A stretch of DNA of 64,000 bases from Anodontia alba (taxonomy: Eukaryota > Mollusca > Bivalvia > Lucinida > Lucinidae): NCBI GenBank assembly GCA_964016985.1, contig OZ024823.1, forward strand, positions 38,607,687 through 38,671,686. Direction: 5' to 3'. How positions within the stretch are numbered: the first letter of the stretch is position 1; each line of letters starts with the position of its first letter. Below are positions 46,980 through 56,930 of this stretch, piece after piece. The notes under the pieces are model-generated. The model did no database searches, was not told where the DNA came from, and worked only from the letters and a program-made list of their open reading frames with translations. The position numbers and the translations under genes were made by a program.

Positions 46980-47562
46980 ATCCAAAAATTAGGCCAATCT
47001 GACAGACAGGAAAATGGTCACCCTTTATACCGTTTATACAAGGATAATTTCACATTTTTGCATCTAAAGATTAGGCCAATCTGACAGGCAGGAAAAGGGT
47101 CATCCTTTATACCGTTTATACAAGGATAATTTCACATTTTTGCATCTAAAGATTAGGCCAATTTGACAGGCAGGAAAATGGTCATCCTTTATACCGTTTA
47201 TACAAGGATAATTTCACATTTTTGCATCTAAAGATTAGGCCAATCTGACAGGCAGGAAAAGGGTCGGTCACCCTTTATACCTTTTATATAAGGATAATTT
47301 CACATTTTTAATCCAAAGATTAGGCCAATCTGACAGACAGGAAAATGGTCACCCTTTATACCGTTTATACAAGGATAATTTCACATTTTTGCATCTAAAG
47401 ATTAGGCCAATCTGACAGGCAGGAAAAGGGTCGGTCACCCTTTATACCTTTTATATAAGGATAATTTCACATTTTTAATCCAAAAATTAGGCCAATCTGA
47501 CAGACAGGAAAATGGTCACCCTTTATACTTTTATACAAGGATAATTTCACATTTTTAATCCA
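46980..47562. repeat. 82-85 bp minisatellite, seven units
   Basis: TTAGGCCAATCTGACAGGCA starts at about 46989, 47071, 47153, 47235, 47320, 47402 and 47487. Units alternate between an 82-bp form (TTTTTGCATCTAAAG) and an 85-bp form (TTTTTAATCCAAAGA with a GGTC insert), a higher-order pattern. Confidence 0.93.
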
Positions 47563-47628
47563 ATGCTGAAGAACCATTACCTGAATTTGCCCATAGTAAC
47601 ATCATTACAATGGAATGAAAAACCCTAC

Positions 47629-47796
47629 CTTGTGCACTACACTGGGCCTCGCATTCCTCTCGTGATGAGAACCTGTTCTTATTTCCTCCACATCCACCCC
47701 AGATAAACTGCCGACACTGACCGATCTCATGATCATAATAATAAGATGGGATGTAAGCCTCACAATTGCCAGTTTCATTGGCCAAGGCACAAACAT
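47629..47796 (-). CDS. Exon w8: Kunitz domain
   Basis: 168 bp, phase 1-1, acceptor TTTTTCAG, donor GTAGGG. Reads D-V-C-A-L-A-N-E-T-G-N-C-E-A-Y-I-P, then Y-Y-Y-D, F-I-W-G-G-C, K-N-R-F, E-E-C and A-Q-C. Six cysteines and normal loop lengths. P1 is Glu, which is unusual for a trypsin-type inhibitor and suggests another protease target or a structural role. The Tyr of Y-G-G-C is Trp here. A seven-unit 82-85 bp minisatellite fills much of the intron towards w9. Confidence 0.93.
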
Positions 47797-47878
47797 CTGA
47801 AAAATATGTGTTCAAGGACACTTATTAAGGCTGCATATTTGGTGATAATTCACTCATTAGAAACACCTGGGAGTAGCC

Positions 47879-48125
47879 TGGGCCCAGTTGTTCAAAGCGT
47901 CGTTAGCTTAACGAGCTCGTTAAGGGTCATTTCGTTAACTGTTTTAGCAGATTTAATATACAATATTCTCATATTTTTTGCTGAAAAAATGTGAGTAGCT
48001 TTTGCACTGCAAAAGCTACTCACATTTTTTCAGCAAAAAATATCAGCATATTTGCGTATCACTTGATGTAAATTTTAACGACTCGTTAACTAACAACATC
48101 GTTAGTTTTGAACAACTGGGCCCAG
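47879..48125. repeat. Family B MITE
   Basis: GGGCCCAGTTGTTCAAAGCG to TTTTGAACAACTGGGCCCAG with perfect inner arms around TTTTGCACTGCAAAA. Confidence 0.92.
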
Positions 48126-48389
48126 GATTTTAAACATAAATGTTATACAATTTGAGATAACAGACATGTACTGATACCAGAATGAATAAACAGTTTAAAT
48201 GAGAGAGCCTGTCTTTTAAAGGTTTTTTTTTAAAAAACTTTTACTTGTTTAAAGTGCCAGTCTGAAAAGTGGGTATTCTGACTGAGCAGGCATGACCCTG
48301 CTATTCAAATGTAACCTTTCAGTTTTTTCTCTTTTTTTTATGGAACCCAGGAAAGGAACATGCTAGTCTTATTTTTTGTTTCTAAATTG

Positions 48390-48880
48390 ACTGTACAAGA
48401 TAATATCTTGTTCATACAAGATAATATCTTGTTTGTATGAGATAATATCTTATTTGAACAAGATAATATATTGTAAGGACAACTTATTATCTTGTCTGCA
48501 CAAGATGATATCTTGTCCACAAGATAATAAGTTGTTAAAACAAGATATTATCTTGTGTGAACATGACATTATATTGCAGAGACGAGAAAATGTTGTCCAA
48601 ACAAGACATTATCTTGCAGGGTCAAGAAAAGTTGTGCCAACTAAATAATAAGTTTTCCAAACAAGATATAATGTTGTGCATAAGATAATAAGTTGTGTTT
48701 ACAAGATAAAACATTGTACAGACAAGATAATAAGTTGTCAAAACAAGATATTATCTTGTGTGAACAAGATATATTGTGCAGACAGGATGTCTTGTGCAGA
48801 TGAGAAAATATCCCAACAAAATATTATCTTGTGTGGATAAGATTATCTTGTGCAACAAGATATTATCTTGTATGGACAAC
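48390..48880. repeat. ~20-bp palindromic satellite ACAAGATAATATCTTGT
   Basis: About 25 units of ACAAGATA(A)TATCTTGT, each itself an inverted repeat, separated by short spacers such as GTGTGAAC and TGCAGACA. ORFs here are not real. Confidence 0.9.
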
Positions 48881-48969
48881 TTAATCAACATAATTAGCAT
48901 GTCTGTTCCCATACTTTTTAATTATTATATTATTATTATTAATTTTTTTTTTGCAATATGGCTTCACCC

Positions 48970-49476
48970 ATTTTACTCTGAGACCCTCAAAATGGTAACT
49001 GGCAAACAGAGACCCAGATCAGATGAGACAGAATGCAAGTAATTTAGCCTTTTTCTCCAGATGTATCTAAATCACATAGCCTGACATACCTAAAATTGAA
49101 ATTGATCTCTTCCAATATATAGTGTAGGAGAATTTCTTCAGTCTTTTTTTTTTTTTTTTTTTTGTGTTGAGGTTTTACGGCCCAGTCAACCCAATGGGGT
49201 CATGTCGAGCGCGGTCAGTTTACCTAACCACACATTTACTGGGCAGGCTTAGTCTCCTAAGCGGTTAACCAGTATTGTGCACATTCTTTCGCCAGAAACT
49301 GACAACTGCCCTTCTTGAATCAGCGAAAGGGAGACAATGACCGTAGAAAATATTTCACCATCAATCTCCACGAAAGAATGTTGCCGATCTCGGCGGGGGT
49401 TGAACCCGCGACCTCCTGGACGGCGCATCCAACTGAGCCACCGAGGCCGGCATTCTTCAGTCTAAAATGGGTTAAA
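48970..49476. repeat. Family H MITE split by SINE copy 4
   Basis: CACCCATTTTACTCTGAGAC to TCTAAAATGGGTTAA, with the SINE inside at 49145-49452. The right end is 16 bp from exon w7. Confidence 0.85.
49145..49452 (-). repeat. tRNA-derived SINE, copy 4
   Basis: Minus-strand head (TGGCTCAGTTGGATGCG; GGTTCAACCCCCGCC) lacking about 13 bp between the two boxes; long T run at the far end on the + strand (poly-A tail). Target duplication TTCTTCAGTCT at 49134-49144 and 49453-49463. Confidence 0.92.
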
Positions 49477-49491
49477 CTATAGAATCCTTAC

Positions 49492-49580
49492 CCACTCCTT
49501 CCACTTCATCTGGTATTTCTCCGCTACCAATATCAATAAAATCTATTTCAGTTGGCTCCGGCTCTGTTGGCTCTCTAAAT
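49492..49580 (-). CDS. Exon w7: short acidic linker with Ser-Gly
   Basis: 89 bp exon, too short to stand out as an ORF. Acceptor TTTTCTAG, donor GTAAGG. In the only open frame it encodes F-R-E-P-T-E-P-E-P-T-E-I-D-F-I-D-I-G-S-G, then E-I-P-D-E-V-E-G-V: about a third Glu or Asp, with Pro-Glu repeats. It enters in phase 2 and leaves in phase 1, exactly matching w6 and w8, which is the main support for it. A Ser-Gly set among acidic residues is the usual context for glycosaminoglycan attachment, so the linker may carry such a chain; that is inference. No Cys. Confidence 0.8.
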
Positions 49581-49739
49581 CTAGAAAAAATAAATAAATA
49601 AATAAAAATAACCCTAACTATTTTTTTTTTCTCACATATTCATACGTTATCATTTTCAAAGTTTCAGATGCTAGGCCTTTAAATGTAAGTTGTGTTTATG
49701 TGTTATAAAGTTGTTAAATGAATATTGTGTAAGAAAATT

Positions 49740-50470
49740 CCTAACTGTTGAGACAGACAGACCTGCAAACACTGTGTAGACCAGACCAGATGCCACTGAA
49801 TACAGAATCTGATAGGGTCTACAATGTTTGCTACCCATCAAGCAATATTTAGATACAGCAGAAGCTAACAGAATGAAGTTGTTCAAAGTTTTGGACGAGT
49901 CCTGAAAGTGTATCCATTCCCCTATATATTCAAAAAATTGTTGTCTGTCTTTTCATCTGCTTGTGATTTTCAAATTCATTTTTGCAAACAGTGTGGACCC
50001 AGATCAGACTGCTCCTCTAGGAGCAGTCTGATCAGGGTCCACACTGTTTGCCTGTATGTAAAAAATAGGTTTGAAAAGTTTGCAAGAATATTGAGCAGAC
50101 AACATAAACAAACATTTACAGATGCTGGTTTTCTTGGCATTTTAAGGGTTAACTTTTTCAACCCTGCAGATCAAAACATATACCATTGCAAGCAGTGTAG
50201 ATCCAGATAAGACGGCTCATAAGGAGCCATCTCATCAAGATCTACACTGTCTGCTATTGGGTTTTTGATTTTTGACCAACTTCCCTGTTTGCAATAATGG
50301 ATATGTCTGAATTCAAAGATGGATGAGTCCACTTCAGAAACTCAGGGGTGAATGGGTGAACTGTCACAGAAACAAGGCTTCCCAATGGTCACACGATGTT
50401 GAGACAATGTCGCATCAATGTAGATGATGATGTTGCATTGACATTGACGCGACACTGTCTCACCTTTGAG
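49740..50470. repeat. I-like, E, R MITEs and a CGATGTTG palindrome
   Basis: I-like 49740-49895; E 49930-50153 (left end lost) with GATCAGACTGCTCCTCTAGG; R 50160-50350; 50385-50465 GATGTTGAGACAATGTCGC and inverse. Confidence 0.75.
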
Positions 50471-50639
50471 CTAAGCTGACATTTCATTCAAACTTGTCTT
50501 CTTGGGAGACAATCTGAATGAAATGTCAAGCTTTAGTGACTCTGAAAAGTGAGAAAATAAGGCCATTTATGTATACTGATGGAGGAATTTGCATTTATTG
50601 TTGCTTTCCACAGCATTACAGTATATTCAGGTGCATATC

Positions 50640-51121
50640 TAGATGAATTAACCCATTTATGTCAAGTGGACTCTTCTACCACAACTCTTTGGACCAGTCT
50701 ATTTCCAATAGCAGGGTGTCTATTTATTTTTTATTATTACTATGTTATAAAGAAATTCCTGTAGTTAATGGAAACAGTGACGACCCAGATCAGATGCCGC
50801 ATTCTGCAGCATCTGATCTGGGTCTCCCCTGTTTGCCAGTTATTCTTTTAGGAGTCTCAAGACTAAGTTGGATTAAGGATGATAACAGAAGATCTGTACA
50901 GTACAGCTGAATTCCATGGCAGTTTAACGCTTTGCACTCTGGGTAAAATTTTCAGCAGCTGACATTCTGAAATAATTTTCTTACTTTTCCCAGAAAACAG
51001 GATTTGACATTTCATGCAAATTGTCTCCAGGCACAATCACATCTGTTTTCTGGGACAAAATAAAAAAAATATTTTAGTATATTGTCTGGTGAAAATTTTA
51101 CTCAGAGTTCTAAGCGTTAAG
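50640..51121. repeat. H-related MITE and F MITE
   Basis: 50650-50876 has CAGATGCCGCATTCTGCAGC and partner; F 50928-51121 has lost one arm of its hairpin (CAAATTGTCTCCAGGC). F ends 45 bp from exon w6. Confidence 0.75.
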
Positions 51122-51165
51122 TTAATACAAAAGCCTGATGAGTCTTTTTTTTGTTTGAAACTAAC

Positions 51166-51334
51166 CTTGAAGAATCACAGTAAGTCATACACTGCATACG
51201 GCTTTCGAAGTTGTTATGATTACCAACGCAGCCGCCGTAAGTGAACTCTTCACAATCACGAGTGATGCTGTTGTAGTACCATCTTTTGATATACTGTTTA
51301 CAGGGCCCAACATCAGCCTGCTTGTTGCATATGT
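51166..51334 (-). CDS. Exon w6: Kunitz domain (donor in phase 2)
   Basis: 169 bp, acceptor ATTTCAG, donor GTTAGT. Reads D-I-C-N-K-Q-A-D-V-G-P-C-K-Q-Y-I-K, then W-Y-Y-N, F-T-Y-G-G-C, H-N-N-F and the last Cys pair. The 8-residue first loop, the G-P-C-K motif and P1 Lys make this, with w1, the best candidate for a true trypsin inhibitor. It is the only exon leaving phase 2; its last two bases AG join the A of w7 to make Arg. So w6 and w7 must be kept or skipped together. Confidence 0.93.
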
Positions 51335-51359
51335 CTGAAATTAGAAAAATGTCCATGAG

Positions 51360-51775
51360 ACATGGATGCCCCCTACACTGCATGGGTTTTATGAAAGGGG
51401 GGATAATTCAAAAAGCAAAGTAGTCAAAATTGTCTTCCTTGTTTGCAACAAATCATCTCAATATGATTTATACATCTGTGAAGTTTCATGAATATATTCC
51501 ATACAGTTTAGGAGTTATGGCCTGGACATGAGTTTTCAGCATTACACTACATGGATTTTAGGCAAGGGGGATAATTCAAAAACAAAAGTAGCATGAGTTG
51601 TCTTCTTTGTTTGCAGCACATAGTCGCCATATAATCTTGCTACCTGTGAGGTTTCATGAATATATTCCATACCGTGTAGTAGTTATGGCCTGGACACATT
51701 TTTTTAGCACAGATGGATGTACAGGGGTAAAACTTAACACCCTTCCACCATTGTTAGAATGGGCATAAAGAACAT
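51360..51775. repeat. ~175-bp direct duplication
   Basis: TTTCATGAATATATTCCATAC, AGTTATGGCCTGGACA and GGGGGATAATTCAAAAA each occur twice about 175 bp apart. Starts 25 bp upstream of exon w6. Confidence 0.75.
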
Positions 51776-51839
51776 ACTCAAAAATAAGTCAAATGTTTGG
51801 ATTCAAAACAAAATGCTTTCTGTGCATTATCATAGCTCT

Positions 51840-52670
51840 AGATTAGGGACAGTTTTCTCTTAAAAAACATATTTTTCTTATTTTTCCACAAAAACATAGG
51901 TTGTGTGTACTCATTAGAAGGGCCTCAAAAATATATGTTGTGGGTATTCATTAGAAGTGCCTCTGTTAGTTACCCACAACATACATTTTAGTTGAGACCC
52001 TTCTAATGAGTACCCACAATATACCCTTTTGTCAAATCCCTTCTTATGAGTTACCACAACTGCTGAGTACTCATTAGAAGTGCCTGTGCAAGGCCCTTGA
52101 ATGGGTAATCACAACATACATTTTTGTTGAGGCCCTTCTAATGAGTACCCAGTGCTACACACTACATATGTTTTTATGAAGGAGTCAGAAAAAAATTACC
52201 TTGATACACTCTTATGTTGAGATAAGTAAGCCATGAAATTTCACCATATAATATGGGAAATGAGGGAGATTTTGGTTATTAAGCAGATTAAGACAGATTT
52301 GTGTGGTAACAAGACCTGTGGCCAGACAGGATAGCTTGCCTGATCTCGCGCTTGTCAATCAAATAAAAAATAATGAGGTCCTAAAAGCTTTGACAGAAAG
52401 TTTTAACATGAAAATTCTAAGTCTGTGACATTGACCTTGACATGACCTAGGGTGGTGGGGATGGTACTGCACAAAATTTTGGACCAATATGTATAATCAT
52501 ACCAAATATGAATCAAATCGATGATAAGGTTAGGAAATAATGAGGTCTTAAAAACTTTAACGAAAACTTTAACATTTGTGGACGCCAATGCTGCCACGGC
52601 CGCGGCCGATGACGCCCAGGGTAGTACAATAGCTCTCTGTGAAGGTTATCAGGCGAGCTAAAAATGTTGC
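51840..52670. repeat. Family A array and family M repeat
   Basis: 51860-52200 has at least four rearranged halves of A (GAGTACCCACAA, GTTGTGGGTATTCATTAGAA). 52390-52670 is M, as at 2680-3010. Confidence 0.65.
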
Positions 52671-52809
52671 TAGAAGTATCAAACAAATTCAAAAGCTTGT
52701 TCAAAAACTGCAAAATTCTGAAAATGTTCCTAATAATGCAGAACCTAAATAGCCCTGTTGCAATTATATGGGTCGAAACCTGAGAAAAAGTACCTTCTGA
52801 TATGTTCAC

Positions 52810-52990
52810 ACAATGAAGACTCGAATAAGCCTGGTCATCCGCACAGTCTGATTAGAGTCTTTGTTGTCCTCATGATGAAACTTTCTATCCTTGGCTATCC
52901 AAAATGCACCCAGTGAATATTCTTATCAGACTACACAAATGTGCAGGCTGACCTGAATCTTCACTGGGCACACATTTCCGAATGTATGTT
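52810..52990. repeat. Family O-like palindromic repeat
   Basis: GAAGACTCGAATAAGCCTGG, CGCACAGTCTGATTAGAGTC and AATGTGCAGGCTGACCTGAA; matched by 60100-60290. Confidence 0.65.
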
Positions 52991-53074
52991 TTCTGATGCT
53001 GCTGCGCTTATATTAGGGTAACATGTGGGTATATTTTATATAGACCTGTTAATGTAATGTAAAGAAAGACATTT

Positions 53075-53565
53075 TGGGCCCAGTTGTTCAAAGCATCGTT
53101 AGCTTAACGAGCTTGTTAGTGGTCAAAATGTTAAATTTTCTAGTAAGTGCAATATTTAATTTACAGGCATTTTTGTTGAAAAAAGTGAGTAGCTTTTGTA
53201 AATGCAAAAGCTACTCACTTTTTTTCAGCAAAAATATTACCATATATGCCATATTAATTTTAATGATCAAAGTTTTAACAATATGTTAACTAACAACATC
53301 GTTAGCTTTGAACAACTGGGCCCAGTTGTTCAAAGCTAACGACGTTGTTAGTTAATGATTCGTTAAAATTTACATCGAGTGATACGCAAATATGCTGAAA
53401 TTTTTTGCTGAAAAAATGTGAGTAGCTTTTGCATTGCAAAAGCTACTCACATTTTTTCAGCAAAAAATTTCAGAAAATTGTATATTGAATCTGCTAAAAT
53501 AGTTAACGAAATGGCCCTTAACGAGCTCGTTAAGCTAACAACGCTTTGAACAACCGGGCTCTGGG
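53075..53565. repeat. Two family B MITEs sharing one GGGCCCAG end
   Basis: The first runs 53075-53325, the second 53315-53565; AACTGGGCCCAGTT serves both. The two copies differ in their inner arms (AAAAAAGTGAGTAGCTTTTG versus AAAAAATGTGAGTAGC), so they are separate insertions or divergent copies. The pair ends 56 bp from exon w5. Confidence 0.88.
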
Positions 53566-53620
53566 CTCTAATCTTTATGTCTTGACCATAACAGCTGCAA
53601 ATGCTGACAAAACTACAAAC

Positions 53621-53851
53621 CGCTCCAAGTTGTTGCCCTAGTCCTGTCCACTCTGTTGGTATCATCAGGTTTCACCCTTGTTGGAGCGATACATTTTCGT
53701 TCACATGCTTCAAAGGTCTCAAATTTGTTTGCATTTCCTCCGCAGCCACCATAGATGAAGTTTTCACATTGGCCAGTGCTTGGGACATACCGCCATCTTG
53801 GCATATTAGCAAGACAAGATACCTCAGGTTCAGGGAATTCTCGGCAAACAG
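53621..53851 (-). CDS. Exon w5: Kunitz domain with long polar tail
   Basis: 231 bp, phase 1-1, acceptor ATTTTCAG, donor GTTTGT. The domain runs A-V-C-R-E-F-P-E-P-E-V-S-C-L, then N-M-P-R-W-R-Y, F-I-Y-G-G-C, A-N-K-F and A-C/K-C: six cysteines, a 9-residue first loop, P1 Leu. About 20 polar residues follow (V-K-P-D-D-T-N-R-V-D-R). I set the donor at the GTTTGT after T-T-W-S because it leaves phase 1 and gives a Gly-Asp join to w6; reading on reaches a stop two codons later. An alternative donor after I-A-P-T-R breaks the phase pattern. A decayed copy of its 5' part lies at 54415-54493. Confidence 0.88.
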
Positions 53852-53876
53852 CTGAAAATAGAAATCAGCAGGGATC

Positions 53877-54304
53877 CTAACACTTAGCACTCTGGGTAAA
53901 ATTTTCAGCAGAGGACATACTGAAATATTTTTTCTTATTTTTCCCAGAAAACAGGTTTTGACATTTCATTCAAATTGTCTCCATTTGGTGACAATTTGCA
54001 TGAAATGTCAAATCCTGTTTTCTGAGAAAAATATCATTAATTTGTTATCTAATGAATTAGCCCAGAGAGTGGTGAAGGCTAATTAACCCATATATGCTGA
54101 GTGGACTCTGCTACCTTAACTCTTTGGACAGATTCATTTTCAATAGTGTCTGGGTGGTTTTCATTATTACCATGTTTTATAGACATATCTGTTTTTAATG
54201 CAAACAGTGTAGATCCTGATCTGATGTCACATTCTGCGGCATCTGATCTGGGTCCACACTGTTTGCCAATGACCCTTTAATGGGATACTAGGCATGAATG
54301 AGTT
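53877..54304. repeat. Family F plus H-related MITE inserted in a duplicated segment
   Basis: F 53877-54076 (ACATTTCATTCAAATTGTCTCC hairpin) and an H-like unit 54083-54304 (GTAGATCCTGATCTGATGTC). The sequence flanking this pair is contiguous in the paralogous copy at 54415-54584. Confidence 0.8.
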
Positions 54305-54414
54305 AAATAGAAAATTTGAAAGAACTTTCTTTTCTGAATGAAAACAAAACATGGATTAAATAATAAGATCACATAACATATAATTTTACAGGTAATTAAG
54401 CTAGCAAATGTCAG

Positions 54415-54584
54415 TGCATTCAAGGCAAGGCATGAACCTTCAGATTCAGAGAATTCTCAGCATACAGATGAAAACAGAAATCAGCAGGGATCCTGGTTAA
54501 GTAGAGAATTTGCCAGAATTTTCTAAGTATGAACACAAAACTTGGTTAGAAATGAGATCACAGAACAAACAAATTTATGGAGAA
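54415..54584 (-). pseudogene. Decayed duplicate of the 5' end of exon w5
   Basis: 54415-54493 aligns with 53800-53876 (the acceptor side of w5), and 54496-54584 with 54304-54392 (its upstream intron). On the minus strand the copy reads CTGTATGCTGAGAATTCTCT where w5 has CTGTTTGCCGAGAATTCCCT. The acceptor AG has become AT and a TGA follows two codons in, so it cannot act as an exon. Confidence 0.8.
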
Positions 54585-54629
54585 GCAGTGCTTTTATCTC
54601 TTATATGAGCCAGCGCAAGACAAAACCTA

Positions 54630-55169
54630 CAATGTCTTGCATGACCAGCAAAGACTCAGATCAGCCTGCACATTCAAGCAGTCTGATCAGAATCTTCGCT
54701 GATCCCATGCATCTGCCACACCCTCCAGGCTATCCAAATAGCAATAAACAGGAACCCTGGCAATACAGGGTGGATGTACAGGCTGATCTGAGTCTTTGCT
54801 GGTCACACAGCTTATTGTAGGTTTTGTCGTGCACTGGCTCATAATACAGCAAATATTCATAACTCTAGATGAGCACTAAATGGACAGTCATTACGAATAC
54901 ATGCCTATTCAAACATATAGAAAACTTTACCTCCAAAAACCGAAAATTTTCACATAAAAAATCCTGATAGTTTTCATATTTCTGCTCAAAATATAGATTG
55001 TGGGTACTCGTTAGAACCGCCTCGATGAGGCGGTTCTAACGAGTACCCACAATCTATGTTTTTGAGCAGAATTAAGGAAAATAATGCATACCCCTGTAAA
55101 CCCCAGTTTTACTATATAAAAGTGGGGTTTAAGGGGGTCAAAATTATATAGGTATGTTTTCGTGATGAT
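54630..55169. repeat. Family O repeat and family C MITE
   Basis: O 54630-54840 with AGACTCAGATCAGCCTGCAC and its inverse. C 54888-55169 with GAACCGCCTCGATGAGGCGG, the cleanest hairpin of the family. Confidence 0.88.
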
Positions 55170-55204
55170 TGTTTAAGACAAAGGATCCAAGGGTTTTACA
55201 GGCA

Positions 55205-55413
55205 GGGCCCAGTTGTTCAAAGCTTTGCTTGCTTAACAAGCTCCTTAGTGGTCAAAATGTAAACTGTTCTAGTAAGTACAATATCTTATTCACAGGTATT
55301 TTTGCTTAAAAAATGTGAGTAGCTTCAGCAAAAATATTAGCATATATGCCATATTTAATGATCAAAGTTTTAACAATATGTTAACTAACGACATTGTTAG
55401 TTTTGAACAACTG
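55205..55413. repeat. Family B MITE (one arm lost)
   Basis: AGGGCCCAGTTGTTCAAAGC to TTTTGAACAACTGG; inner arm reduced to AAAATGTGAGTAGCTTCAGC. Confidence 0.8.
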
Positions 55414-55419
55414 GTGAAA

Positions 55420-56226
55420 TAGTCAATCAAACTGTGTGGATACACAGGCTGATCTAAGTCTTTGCTAGGGCACATGTCTGGACGTACATTTTCTCATGTT
55501 TGAGCTCAAATGTAGCATACAAGAGAACTACATGTATTAGAGACAAATAAAGGTAAATTATTGTTAAAATCTGCTTGGTGACATTTAAATGTAGTGGTCA
55601 AATCTATGAGGAGGTGATAATTGAGATGATAACTTAGAATAAATTTTGCTCAAAAACATACCTTGTGGGTACACACTGGAATTGCCTCATGATGCAAAAC
55701 AAATGAAAAAAACAAACAAAAAAACTATCTTCTGAATGCTCCCAATATCTGGTTATGTTGAAAACTGTAAGCATTTAATAAGAAAAAAGAGAAATGGCAA
55801 AAGAAAGAAACAAAAAAGTTTGATTCACAGGCACTATCAGATCTGTCTAAATGGTCCAGCATATATGATATTTTTCAGTGGTCATGTTTTTTTTTTCAAC
55901 CCATGAAAATACAAGACACTGGAGTTTTCTTGCTTATCTGATATTTATTTTTTAACCAAACTGCGATCCAGTCCACAATATACAATATTCTTACTTACTT
56001 GCAAAGGACATTAATAATTATGATCTGTTTATGTTGTTTGAGACTGGAAACTTACATTTCAACAACTTTCTGTAGAACAGCTGCCATTTTGTTTGCCAAA
56101 CCAACCAAAATGTCCAAGAATGTACCCAACCGAAAAAACAAAATTATTTTTTTGTTTTAAAAGTGCCTGAGAATTTAAAGACCTTTTTTTTGTCTGAATA
56201 CTTAATGCAATAACGTCAGAACTGAC
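55420..56226. other. Intronic stretch without recognised repeat families
   Basis: AT-rich; fragments such as ACATACCTTGTGGGTACACAC recall family A/L. No exon-like frame with splice sites until exon w4. Confidence 0.45.
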
Positions 56227-56394
56227 CAGGTCTGTCGCAAAATCTTTCACATTCTTCTCTTGTGCCAAAGTTGTTCTTATTTCCGCCACATCCACCAAAT
56301 GTGAATTCTTTACAGGTACCATCGCTGCTGTCGTAACGCCAGTTTCTGATGTATGCCAGGCAGTTTCCAGTGTCCTCAGGTAGACCACAGATTT
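56227..56394 (-). CDS. Exon w4: Kunitz domain
   Basis: 168 bp, phase 1-1, acceptor TGTTACAG, donor GTCAGT. Reads E-I-C-G-L-P-E-D-T-G-N-C-L-A-Y-I, then N-W-R-Y-D, F-T-F-G-G-C, K-N-N-F and the final Cys pair: all six cysteines with the normal 8-residue first loop. P1 is Leu. The longest ATG-started ORF across this interval is in the wrong frame, so ORF calling by length misses the domain. A family G MITE begins about 12 bp upstream of the exon and so supplies most of the 3' end of the upstream intron. Confidence 0.93.
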
Positions 56395-56405
56395 CTGTAA
56401 CATCA

Positions 56406-56720
56406 CATTAACCATAAAGCACCAATCATAACTGCAGCAGACAACACTTTTAAATATTTTTTTATTTTATTTTTTATTTAAAGTGGCAATCACAACTGCA
56501 GCAGATGACAATTTTAAATATTTTTTTTCAGTTTATTTTTTATTTAAAGTGGCCACCACCATTGCAGCAGATGACAATTTTATTTTATTTTTTTTTTATT
56601 TTTCATAGAAAACAAGCCTTAACATTTCATGTGAATTGTCTGCTGAGCAGATGATTCACATGAAATGACAAGATTTATTTTCTGTGAAAAATAAAAATAA
56701 ATTAGACTGTCTTGATAGTT
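56406..56720. repeat. Family G MITE with triplicated left end
   Basis: CAATCATAACTGCAGCAGAC, CAATCACAACTGCAGCAGAT and CCACCATTGCAGCAGATGAC lie in tandem (about 65 bp apart) before a single hairpin CTGCTGAGCAGATGATTCAC. Confidence 0.8.
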
Positions 56721-56930
56721 ATTCAAAGTGATAACAGTACAATGTACTATGTCTGCTTCTGAAACACCGATGAAAAGCAAGATTTCAAATTAACCCTTAT
56801 CATTCTCTGGGCTAATTCAGCAGATGACACACTGATGGTATTTTTCTTATTTTTCCCAGAAAACAGGTTTTGACGTTTCATGCAAATTGTACCTAGTGGA
56901 GACAATTTGTTTAAAATTCAAAACCTATTT

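Noticed and set aside
48390..48880. CRISPR-like array
   Set aside because: Spacers are not uniform, the units are palindromic and divergent, and the DNA is clearly eukaryotic intron.
56059..56415. 118-residue minus-strand ORF
   Set aside because: It reads exon w4 in the wrong frame; the splice-compatible frame gives a complete Kunitz domain.
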